Positions 15,186 to 21,312 of a DNA stretch of 22,018 bases are shown here, in pieces; position 1 is the stretch's first letter; every line of letters begins with the position of its first letter. The DNA comes from CAZUCU01 sp964618845 (GTDB lineage: Bacteria > Patescibacteriota > Minisyncoccia > Phycocordibacterales > JAACPR01): assembly GCA_964618845.1 (NCBI GenBank), contig CAZUCU010000008.1:1-22018 (forward strand), given 5' to 3'. The translations under genes and the position numbers were made by a program. The notes beneath the pieces are model-generated. The model worked only from the letters and a program-made list of their open reading frames with translations. It searched no databases and was not told the DNA's origin.

Positions 15186-16555
15186 ATGTTTAAAAAACAA
15201 AAAATAATTACAGACGAAAAAAAAATAGATGAGATTTTGAATAGAGGAGTTATCGTAGAAATATTACCAAATAAAGGAAAATTTAGAGAGTTACTTCTTT
15301 ACGGCAAACAGATCCATTTTTATTGGGGAGCTGATGCGACGGCTCCAACCCTTCATTTAAGTCACGCCAAAAACTATATTCTATTGGAGGAAATTAGAAA
15401 ATTGGGACACAAAGTTACTATTCTTTTTGGTGATTTTACTGCCAAAATAGGGGATCCCACAGATCAAAAAGAAAACTCCAGATCAAGACTTTTAACAGAA
15501 AATGTTGAACACAATATAAAAAAATGGAAGGAACTACTTTCTCCAATTGTTGATTTTGAAGCAAAAATTAACCCCCCTAATGTTGTTTTGAATAGTAAGT
15601 GGTTATCCAAATTAACAATGGAAGAGGTAATTGATTTAGCTTCTTCTTTTACTGTTCAACAAATGATCGAGAGGGACATGTTCCAAAAAAGAATAAAAGA
15701 AGGTAAGCCAATTTTTCTTCATGAATTTATGTATCCATTGATGCAGGGNNNNNNNNNNNNNNNNNNNNNNNNNNNNNNNNNNNNNNNNNNNNNNNNNNNN
15801 NNNNNNNNNNNNNNNNNNNNNNNNNNNNNNNNNNNNNNNNNNNNNNNNTAAAAGAAGGTAAGCCAATTTTTCTTCATGAATTTATGTATCCATTGATGCA
15901 GGGCTATGATAGTGTTGTTCTTGATGTTGATGTTGAGTGTTGTGGAACAGATCAAATATTTAATGCTTTGGCAGGAAGAACACTTATTAAAAAATATAAA
16001 AACAAAGAGAAGTTTGTTGTTGCTGTTAATTTAATGGAAAATCCAAAAACCGGAGAGTTAATGTCCAAAAGTCGAGGCAACGGAGTTTTTTTGGATGTTT
16101 CTCCCAAGGAAATGTATGGTGGCGTGATGGCGCAACCAGATGAAATGACAAAAGTTTTGTATGTCAACATCACAAGATTACCCCTTTCAAATTTATTGGA
16201 TTTGGAAAAGGGAAACCCAAAAGATTTTAAAATGTTAGTTGCAAGAGAAATAACTAAAATATTTTTTGGAGAACAAAAAGCACAGAAAGCACAAAAACAT
16301 TTTGTTGATACTTTTTCCAAAAAAATTATTTCTGATGATGTTCAAGAGTTTGTAATAGAAAAAGGAAAAGAACTTTCTGATTTTGTAATAGAAAAAGAAT
16401 TTGTTTCTTCTAAAAGTGAATTTAGAAGATTATTAGATTCTGGGGCGGTTTCTGTTTTTAATGGAGAAAAAATTATTGATCCAAAATACAAATTGGAAAA
16501 AGAAGAGGTTTTAAAATTGGGGAAGAAAAATATTTTTAGAGTTAAGATTAAATAA
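15186..16555 (+). CDS. tyrS: Tyrosyl-tRNA synthetase (interrupted by assembly gap)
   Basis: A class I aminoacyl-tRNA synthetase that charges tRNA-Tyr. Joining the 55-bp duplicates around the N-run gives 404 residues in one frame. Seen are the HIGH-equivalent in GADATAPTLHLSHAK, the tyrosine/ATP pocket DVECCGTDQIFN (usually xxGGTDQ), the KMSKS-equivalent LMSKSRGNG, and a C-terminal S4 RNA-binding domain (SKSEFRRLLDSGAVSVFNG). Nothing suggests real disruption: the apparent break is the scaffold gap. It is followed 27 nt later by a strong hairpin terminator. Confidence 0.93.
15694..15903 (+). repeat. Exact 55-bp duplication flanking a second 100-N gap
   Basis: Positions 15694-15748 and 15849-15903 are identical 55-mers around 100 Ns (15749-15848). 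As with the first gap the copy length is exactly 55, matching a k-mer overlap. Merging restores tyrS in frame (1215 nt, 405 codons). Confidence 0.9.
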
Positions 16556-16558
16556 ACC

Positions 16559-16584
16559 CCCCGACTCACTGCGTTCGCTCGGGG
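16559..16584. repeat. GC-rich palindrome after tyrS
   Basis: CCCCGA (16559-16564) pairs with TCGGGG (16579-16584) around a CTCACTGCGTTCGC loop that itself can form GCG/CGC. The GC-rich composition contrasts with the AT-rich surroundings and resembles the palindromic elements upstream of and inside ruvC. It directly precedes the terminator. Confidence 0.55.
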
Positions 16585-16627
16585 TAAAAAATAAAAATCG
16601 GCTTGTGGCCGATTTTTATTTTTTACC
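16583..16627. terminator. Bidirectional 20-bp stem terminator between tyrS and the acidic-protein gene
   Basis: A perfect 20-bp inverted repeat: 16583-16602 with 16608-16627 around loop TTGTG, with the GC part ATCGGC/GCCGAT nearest the loop and A/T runs on both outer sides. It can act as an intrinsic terminator in either direction. On the minus strand it contains the TAA stop codon (16623-16625) of the small acidic protein gene. Confidence 0.85.
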
Positions 16628-16775
16628 AATCTGGGGTTGCATCATCAAAACTTTCAAAATCAACCCCATCTTCATCTTCTCCATTATAAAATTCACTGGA
16701 ATTGTTTTCGAAGACTGAATTATCTTCTAATAAATCATCTCCAAAATTATTTTCTAAGATGTTTTCTTCAAACAT
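16623..16775 (-). CDS. 50-residue acidic protein, function unknown
   Basis: ATG at 16775-16773 and TAA at 16625-16623. The peptide starts MFEENILENNFGDDLLED and ends ESFDDATPDW; roughly a third of the residues are Asp or Glu and there is one Lys-free, Arg-free run throughout, giving an extreme negative charge. No family is recognised. It follows ruvC by 79 bp on the same strand and ends within the shared terminator. Codon usage (AT-rich) fits the neighbours, and the frame is clean, so it is likely a real gene, perhaps a DNA-mimic or disordered partner; that idea is only inference. Confidence 0.55.
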   Translation of the reverse strand: MFEENILENNFGDDLLEDNSVFENNSSEFYNGEDEDGVDFESFDDATPDW

Positions 16776-16845
16776 GTTTTTAAAATTATTTTTAATCTAT
16801 CATTATTAATACCAAAAATAAAAAAGTGCGCAAGGGGTCCAAAAC

Positions 16846-16854
16846 TGTGGATAA
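16846..16854 (-). promoter_or_regulatory. Perfect DnaA-box 9-mer downstream of ruvC
   Basis: TTATCCACA on the minus strand, directly after the ruvC stop codon. It matches the DnaA consensus at all nine positions, unlike any site in the dnaA-dnaN region. Function unknown. Confidence 0.35.
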
Positions 16855-17364
16855 TTAAAAAACTGAAATTGCAGAGGCGATAGCATCAAATTCATCATCA
16901 AGTTTAATCTTATTGTTTTTGAAATTTATTAAAAGAGAAACCATTTTTATTATTGAATCTTTATTAGCATTTCCATAACCAGTAACAGCGATTTTTATTT
17001 GTTGAGGAGAAATCTCTCTTATTTCTAAACCGTATTTTTTTGCAATGGCCAAAATTATTCCACGCGCCTCCGCAACCCTGATCGCTGTTTTTACATTTTT
17101 ATTGAAAAAAAGAGTTTCAATCCCCAATCTCTCTGGTTTGTGTTTTTTTATTACCCTTTCAACTTCTTTTTGAATTTGGAAAAGTCTTTCAGGATGAGAA
17201 TCCTTAGCAGATGTTTTAAAAGTCTCCGAAAAAATTAATTCAATTTTATTTCTCGCCCCGTAAAATGGCTTCGCCATCACGGGGCACGCTTTTCCCTTTT
17301 TGCTTTTCTCTAATATTGCTATTCCCAATCTTTCATAACCCGGATCTATTCCTAATATTTTCAT
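16855..17364 (-). CDS. ruvC: Holliday junction resolvase RuvC with an in-frame palindromic insertion
   Basis: A 169-residue endonuclease that resolves four-way junctions with RuvAB. Active-site acidic residues are visible: Asp7 in MKILGIDPG, Glu83 in GIETLFF, and the C-terminal pair in KLDDEFDAIASAI. The spacing from Asp7 to Glu83 is 76, against 59 in Escherichia coli RuvC; the extra residues correspond to KACPVMAKPFYGARNK, encoded by a GC-rich palindrome (17255-17285). The start at 17364 is chosen because a TATAAT box lies 6 nt upstream and the protein then begins exactly as RuvC does; the longer frame to 17496 merely reads through the palindromic repeats. Neighbours yebC and ruvB lie upstream on the same strand. 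Confidence 0.92.
   Translation of the reverse strand: MKILGIDPGYERLGIAILEKSKKGKACPVMAKPFYGARNKIELIFSETFKTSAKDSHPERLFQIQKEVERVIKKHKPERLGIETLFFNKNVKTAIRVAEARGIILAIAKKYGLEIREISPQQIKIAVTGYGNANKDSIIKMVSLLINFKNNKIKLDDEFDAIASAISVF
17255..17285 (-). repeat. Palindromic element inserted inside ruvC
   Basis: GCCCCGT (17255-17261) pairs with ACGGGGC (17279-17285), and inside it ATGGC (17265-17269) pairs with GCCAT (17273-17277) around loop TTC. This 12-bp interrupted stem is GC-rich in an AT-rich gene and encodes residues absent from other RuvC proteins, in frame. It resembles in behaviour the Rickettsia palindromic elements that insert within coding sequences. Confidence 0.7.
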
Positions 17365-17370
17365 AAAAAC

Positions 17371-17376
17371 ATTATA
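17371..17376 (-). promoter_or_regulatory. -10 box, leaderless start for ruvC
   Basis: TATAAT on the minus strand (17376 down to 17371), 6 nt before the ATG at 17364. It lies between ruvC and the palindromic repeat cluster and fixes the ruvC start. Confidence 0.6.
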
Positions 17377-17401
17377 CATTATTTCTATTTTCTCATTCAT
17401 C

Positions 17402-17473
17402 ATCCTCGGGTTTAGCCCGAGGATCCAAGCTTCATAAAAATTTTTAAGCATGGATCCCCGCCTTCGCGGGGAT
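17402..17473. repeat. Composite three-hairpin palindromic element (REP/MITE-like)
   Basis: Three consecutive inverted repeats: ATCCTCGGG/CCCGAGGAT (17402-17410, 17416-17424); GGATCCA/TGGATCC (17421-17427, 17451-17457) with inner GCTT/AAGC; and ATCCCCGC/GCGGGGAT (17454-17461, 17466-17473) with loop CTTC. The last unit resembles the very widespread GGATCCCCGCxxxxGCGGGGATGAC family of dispersed palindromes. It is GC-rich in AT-rich DNA and sits between yebC and ruvC, where it could also shape transcript ends. Confidence 0.75.
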
Positions 17474-17501
17474 GACGAAAGAGTGAGGGGTAACAAAATA
17501 A

Positions 17502-18047
17502 TTACTCTATCTCTAAATTTGAAATATTTGTAAATACATTTTGTACATCTTCATTTTCATCAAAACCTTCCAAAAGCGCTACAACTTTTTGCAAATCGTC
17601 ATCACTTAATTCAATTTGTGTTGTAGCATTCCAATTCTTACCATCTTTTTGAAATGCCCAAATGGCAGACCCCGGTTGTGCAAGTTCAATATTTGATTTT
17701 GACAAAATATGTCGGATTTCTGCCGCAGATTTATTTCTGTTATCAGTTAAAACTTCAATAATAATTGCACAACCACCCGGACCGTATGCCTCATATGTAA
17801 TTGATTCTAATGTTGTTGCATCTGCACCCAAACCTTTTTTGATTGCCCTTTCAATAGTATCCTTTGGCATGTTTGCTTTTTTGGCCGATTCAATTGCGAC
17901 CACTAAACCCGGAGAATTTACATCCCCCCCACTTTTTTTGGATTCAGAAGTTATTAGCATAGAAATTTTTGTAAAAATTTTGCTTTTCGCTGCGTCTGAT
18001 GCTGCTTTTTTGTGTTTTATTTTTGAAAATTTATTGTGTCCTGACAT
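17502..18047 (-). CDS. yebC: YebC/PmpR-family protein lacking the middle domain
   Basis: A 181-residue member of the YebC/TACO1 family, known as transcription factors and, more recently, as translation factors for difficult sequences. The N-terminus MSGHNKFSKIKHKKAASDAAKSKIFTK and the motif KKANMPKDTIERAIKKG are highly typical, as is YEAYGPGGCAIIIEVLTDNRNKSAAEIRH. After PGSAIWAFQKDG the sequence passes directly to TTQIELSDDDLQKVVALLE and ends DVQNVFTN, the terminal part of domain III. The roughly 60 residues of domain II found in the usual 240-250 residue proteins are absent. It lies between ruvB and ruvC, a commonly conserved neighbourhood. Confidence 0.92.
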   Translation of the reverse strand: MSGHNKFSKIKHKKAASDAAKSKIFTKISMLITSESKKSGGDVNSPGLVVAIESAKKANMPKDTIERAIKKGLGADATTLESITYEAYGPGGCAIIIEVLTDNRNKSAAEIRHILSKSNIELAQPGSAIWAFQKDGKNWNATTQIELSDDDLQKVVALLEGFDENEDVQNVFTNISNLEIE

Positions 18048-18085
18048 TGTGGATAAATAGTAAACAGGTAAAAAGAAAAAGTCAA
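18048..18085 (-). promoter_or_regulatory. yebC promoter overlapping a perfect DnaA box
   Basis: On the minus strand: -35 TTGACT (18085-18080), 17-bp spacer, -10 TACTAT (18062-18057), then the 9-mer TTATCCACA (18056-18048) immediately before the ATG at 18047. The predicted transcription start falls inside the DnaA-box consensus, so DnaA binding there would be expected to block initiation. Confidence 0.55.
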
Positions 18086-18092
18086 AAGATTT

Positions 18093-19115
18093 TTATAAAA
18101 GTTTATTTTGTTTTTTAATATTTAAATGTTCAAATGTTTTATCAGTGACCACTCTTCCGCGCGTGGTTCTCTCAATTAATCCAAGTTGAATTAGATATGG
18201 TTCATAAAAATCTTCTATTGTGCCGACCTCTTCGGAAAGGGAAGTCGCAATTGTGCTTGCCCCAACAGGCCCCCCTTTGTATTTTTCTGCGATTGTTTTT
18301 AATAGATCTCTATCTGCTTTTGTTAATCCAAGCTCATCAATCCCAAGCATTTCTAAAACTTCTTCCACCGTCTTTTTGTCTAAATTTGTTTTATTTATCT
18401 GTGCCAAATCTCGACATCTTTTTAAAAGATAGTTTGCGGTTCGTGGTGTAAACCTGCTTCTTTTAGAAATTTCTTTTAATGCTTCTTTTTCTATTTCAAC
18501 TCTCAAAATTTTTGCTGATCTTTCTAAAATTTTTTCTAGCTCTTCTTCTTTATAAAATTCTAATTTAAAAACCCCACCCGAAAAACGAGATCGAAGGGGA
18601 GAAGAAATACCAGAAACTTTTGTTGTGGCGGCAATCAGTGTAAAAGGAGGAAGTTCCAATTGAATTGTTCGAGCTGAGGGTCCCTTTCCTAAAATAATAT
18701 CCAAATATCCAGATTCCATTGCCGGGTAGAGAATTTCTTCAATGGATTTGTTTAATCGATGAATTTCGTCTATAAAAAAAATATCACCTGGTTCTAAATT
18801 GGTTAAAATCGAAGCCAAGTCTCCGACGCGTTCAATAGAAGGGCCAGAGGTTATTTTTATTTGTTTTTCTGTTTCTTTAGAAATTAAATGTGCGAGTGTG
18901 GTTTTTCCTAGTCCGGGTGGACCATAAAAAAGAAGATGTTCTGGTGGATGGTTTCGTTGTTTTGCTGCTTTTAACAGTATTTTTAGGTTTTTCTTTATGT
19001 GTTCTTGTCCCACATAATCATCAAAATTGTCAGGTCGAAGGCGCTGATCCAAAAAAACATCTTCTTTCTGAGAGCTGTCAAAACCTTTATTTTTTTGGGT
19101 TTTTTGGCTTGACAT
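18093..19115 (-). CDS. ruvB: Holliday junction branch migration ATPase RuvB
   Basis: A 340-residue AAA+ motor that drives branch migration with RuvA. It shows the RuvB opening LDQRLRPDNFDDYVGQEHIKKNL, Walker A GPPGLGKTT (about 65-73), Walker B FFIDEIHR (about 113-120), sensor 1 LIAATTK (usually GATTR), the arginine-finger region SSPLRSRF, and a C-terminal winged helix with GGPVGASTIA and EPYLIQLGLIERTTRGR. Length is standard. It lies 45 bp upstream of yebC. No ruvA is present in the window. A TATAAA box (19122-19127, minus) ends 6 nt before its ATG. Confidence 0.95.
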   Translation of the reverse strand: MSSQKTQKNKGFDSSQKEDVFLDQRLRPDNFDDYVGQEHIKKNLKILLKAAKQRNHPPEHLLFYGPPGLGKTTLAHLISKETEKQIKITSGPSIERVGDLASILTNLEPGDIFFIDEIHRLNKSIEEILYPAMESGYLDIILGKGPSARTIQLELPPFTLIAATTKVSGISSPLRSRFSGGVFKLEFYKEEELEKILERSAKILRVEIEKEALKEISKRSRFTPRTANYLLKRCRDLAQINKTNLDKKTVEEVLEMLGIDELGLTKADRDLLKTIAEKYKGGPVGASTIATSLSEEVGTIEDFYEPYLIQLGLIERTTRGRVVTDKTFEHLNIKKQNKLL

Positions 19116-19136
19116 AATATTTTTATATGCTAAAAT
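19109..19136 (+). promoter_or_regulatory. Strong plus-strand promoter for the presumptive ncRNA
   Basis: TTGACA (19109-19114), 16-bp spacer, TGc plus TAAAAT (19131-19136): one of the best promoters in the window, yet no plus-strand protein gene follows. It faces and overlaps the ruvB promoter, whose minus-strand TATAAA is at 19122-19127, so the two would compete. Expected start is near 19143. Confidence 0.65.
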
Positions 19137-19142
19137 AGATGC

Positions 19143-19360
19143 GACTTTTAAAAAGTAAATTACGGTTTAATTCGAAGTCATAAATCTCTAAGCAATTGAT
19201 TTATCAACAGGCATTGTATCGAGGACGCCTTGGTTATTTTTATTAAAATTGCTGAGACCATCCTTAGAGATTCGTCTCCTTTCAGACCAGTTTTTGAAAG
19301 CTTGCTTAGAGATTTATAACTTTGAATTTTAATGAGCTTAAAATAAATATTATCTCATTG
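19143..19360 (+). ncRNA. Structured non-coding RNA of unknown class
   Basis: This gene-free stretch between ruvB and the second PilB ATPase follows the strong promoter above. A 27-nt arm at 19169-19195 pairs with 19302-19328 with only one C-A mismatch and one G-U pair. Inside are further hairpins: CAGGC/GCCT (about 19208-19229), ATTTT/AAAAT with loop TATT, GAGAC/GTCTC (19254-19258, 19274-19278), and CTTTCA/TGAAAG (19279-19284, 19295-19300). A final AATGAG/CTCATT stem (19331-19336, 19354-19359) followed by TTGTTTGT may end it. No signatures of RNase P RNA, tmRNA, SRP RNA or tRNA were found; a 6S-like rod is possible but unproven. No long open frame exists on either strand. The 3' end is uncertain. 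Transcript orientation rests on the promoter. Confidence 0.5.
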
Positions 19361-19432
19361 TTTGTAAAAGGCAACTGGTCAGAAATAAAAAACTGTTTTG
19401 CTATTTTTAGAATAGAGATCAATGTTCGGTGT

Positions 19433-21187
19433 TCACTCAACGCTTTTTAACAAATCTTCGTTTGTTAGCTCTGTGAAATTATTTTCTTTATCTGGAACAG
19501 TTTTGATAGTTTCTCTTTTGTGCAAATCTACAACCCTCTCCATTTCCTCGATACTTGTGATGCCTCTTAATATCTTCATTAATCCATCTTGTGCCATATC
19601 CATTATATTTTGATCTTTTGCGGCTTCTTTGACTTCGCGTTCTGAGGGATTTATTTGCAAAACTGCCTCAACTTTTGGATCAGATAAAACTGCTTCAAAA
19701 ATTGCAATTCTGCCCTTATATTTTCTATTATTACAAACCTCACAACCATCACCCGGGCCATAAAATTTTTCGGTCCAGGGTTCAATGGGGTTTTTGATAT
19801 CATCATAAATTCCTTTTAAAATTTGTTTTTTCTTTTCGTCTAAGGTTATTTCTTTTTTACAATTAGGACAAAGTTTTCTTACAAGTCTTTGGGCGATAGA
19901 AATATTTATAGAAGAAGTTAATACTTTTGGATTCACCCCAAGATCAATTAATCTTGTAAAAGCTCCCGCTGCGGTATTGGTGTGCAGAGTAGAAAATACC
20001 AAGTGGCCCGTTAGAGCCGCTTGGATTGCGGTTTCTGCGGTGTCAAAATCCCTAATTTCGCCAACCATTATTACATCGGGGTCTTGTCGTAAGGCGCTTT
20101 TAAGACCTGTTGCAAAATCATAACCCTTTTTTCTTTCAACTTGAGTTTGAACAATCCCCTTAAGATGATATTCAATGGGGTCCTCTATTGTTATCATCTT
20201 GATTTCGGGAGAATATTTTTTTCTCATAAATGCATAAAGAGTTGTCGTTTTTCCTGATCCGGTTGGTCCAGTATTTAAGATTAATCCATTTGGTTTTTCT
20301 AGTTGTTGCATAAAGATATCCATCAAATATTTTTCTATACCAAGTTCCGCAAGCCCCGTTTTAATTTGTTTGGGATCCAAAATTCTAAGAACAACCGACT
20401 CATTATATGCTCCTGGAATTACTGAAGAACGAATTTCAATTTGAACCTCATTTATTTTAATGGTAAATCTTCCGTCTTGTGATTGATCTTTAATATTTAA
20501 TTTCATTCCTGATAATAACTTGATTCGAGATAGCAATAATCTAAAAGTTTCCTGATCAAGAAGAGCAATATCAATCAAAACACCGTCAAGTCTAAATCTA
20601 ATTTTGGCATCATTTTCTTGTGGTTCAACATGAATATCAGAAGAGTTTGAGGCAATTGCACTTGCTAAAACTATTTCAACGATACGAGAGACCTTGAAAG
20701 CCTTCTTCATTTTTAATGTATCGTCGATTAATTTTTTTACGTCTTCGATTTTTTTGACCTCTTTTATGAGTTTTTCTATGTCTTCGTTTGATATTTCCAA
20801 AGACCCTGCTTTGGACCTTGTCGCAAAAGATATGTCCTTGTATCTTGACCACGCCTTTTCAAGACTTTGATTGGAAACAATATATGGGTTTACGACATAT
20901 CCTCTGTTTTCTAAATCCTTAATTAGGTATTCGGTCTCTTCTTTTCGTGGAGATAAAACAGCAATTCTAATTTTTTTCCCGGTTAGATCAAAAATTGCGC
21001 TTTTTGTTTTTTGCGACAGATCTTCTGGAATAAGTCTAAGACCATCGGTATCTATTGTAATACCAGAAAGATCAATGTATGGGAGGCCATATTTTTCTGA
21101 TAAGATTTTTGCTAAGTCCTCCTCTTCTTTTTGTCGAAGTTCAGAAATTTTTTGTTGTCTTTTTTTATCATCAAAAGTAACTGTCAT
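19433..21187 (-). CDS. PilB/GspE-family ATPase with tetracysteine zinc site
   Basis: A 584-residue motor ATPase for pilus or type II-like secretion. The N-terminal MshEN-like region (GLPYIDLSGITIDTDGLRLIPEDLS) precedes the core with Walker A GPTGSGKTT, Asp box ITIEDPIEY, Walker B RQDPDVIMVGEIRDFDT and His box GHLVFSTLHTN. Unlike the ATPase at 112-1851 it keeps the two CxxC pairs (Cys440, Cys443, Cys482, Cys485) that bind zinc in GspE/PilB. The start at 21187 (MTVTFDDKK) is chosen because TGa-TAAAAT lies 7 nt upstream; longer in-frame starts at 21208 and 21247 fall in or beyond that promoter. It stands alone, away from pilC, and is divergent from the lipoprotein gene. PilB or PilT roles cannot be separated from sequence reading alone. 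Confidence 0.9.
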   Translation of the reverse strand: MTVTFDDKKRQQKISELRQKEEEDLAKILSEKYGLPYIDLSGITIDTDGLRLIPEDLSQKTKSAIFDLTGKKIRIAVLSPRKEETEYLIKDLENRGYVVNPYIVSNQSLEKAWSRYKDISFATRSKAGSLEISNEDIEKLIKEVKKIEDVKKLIDDTLKMKKAFKVSRIVEIVLASAIASNSSDIHVEPQENDAKIRFRLDGVLIDIALLDQETFRLLLSRIKLLSGMKLNIKDQSQDGRFTIKINEVQIEIRSSVIPGAYNESVVLRILDPKQIKTGLAELGIEKYLMDIFMQQLEKPNGLILNTGPTGSGKTTTLYAFMRKKYSPEIKMITIEDPIEYHLKGIVQTQVERKKGYDFATGLKSALRQDPDVIMVGEIRDFDTAETAIQAALTGHLVFSTLHTNTAAGAFTRLIDLGVNPKVLTSSINISIAQRLVRKLCPNCKKEITLDEKKKQILKGIYDDIKNPIEPWTEKFYGPGDGCEVCNNRKYKGRIAIFEAVLSDPKVEAVLQINPSEREVKEAAKDQNIMDMAQDGLMKILRGITSIEEMERVVDLHKRETIKTVPDKENNFTELTNEDLLKSVE

Positions 21188-21194
21188 TGAGAAT

Positions 21195-21203
21195 ATTTTA
21201 TCA
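21195..21203 (-). promoter_or_regulatory. Extended -10 promoter, leaderless start for the second ATPase gene
   Basis: On the minus strand TGa precedes TAAAAT (21200-21195), followed by 7 nt and the ATG at 21187. No good -35 is present; instead 20-bp direct repeats lie upstream, which fits an activator-dependent promoter. Confidence 0.55.
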
Positions 21204-21285
21204 GACATTTGGGTATTTAGACAGATAGACATTTTAAAAAGAGACATTTAGACAGATAGACATTTAGAATCAAAATTTGACATTT
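21203..21285. repeat. Direct repeats in the divergent intergenic region
   Basis: The 20-mer ATTTAGACAGATAGACATTT occurs at 21215-21234 and again at 21246-21265, a period of 31 bp or about three helical turns. The core AGACATTT occurs four times (21203, 21227, 21242, 21258), plus TGACATTT at 21278. The repeats lie between the divergent start sites of the ATPase and the lipoprotein, and may be operator sites or slippage products. Confidence 0.6.
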
Positions 21286-21305
21286 TTTATAAAAGATGAT
21301 AGTAT
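21277..21305 (+). promoter_or_regulatory. Full promoter for the lipoprotein gene, leaderless start
   Basis: TTGACA (21277-21282), 17-bp spacer containing TGa directly before TAGTAT (21300-21305), then 7 nt and the ATG at 21313. It fixes the start at MKTTAALFF. A GGGAG directly touching the ATG is too close to work as a Shine-Dalgarno site. Confidence 0.65.
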
Positions 21306-21312
21306 TTGGGAG

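Noticed and set aside
17365..17496. N-terminal extension of ruvC to an upstream ATG at 17496
   Set aside because: The added residues (SSPRRRGS and similar) are translations of the palindromic repeats. RuvC proteins start at MKILGIDPG, and a TATAAT box lies just before ATG 17364.
19169..19328. MITE with 27-bp terminal inverted repeats instead of an ncRNA
   Set aside because: No clear target-site duplication, and a strong promoter faces into the unit; kept as a weaker alternative.
21277..21312. Lipoprotein start at a TTG codon at 21277
   Set aside because: That codon lies in the TTGACA -35 box, and the resulting peptide would put charged residues before the signal peptide; ATG 21313 gives a standard lipoprotein signal.
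21308..21312. GGGAG as a ribosome-binding site of the lipoprotein gene
   Set aside because: It touches the ATG directly, leaving no spacer for Shine-Dalgarno pairing.
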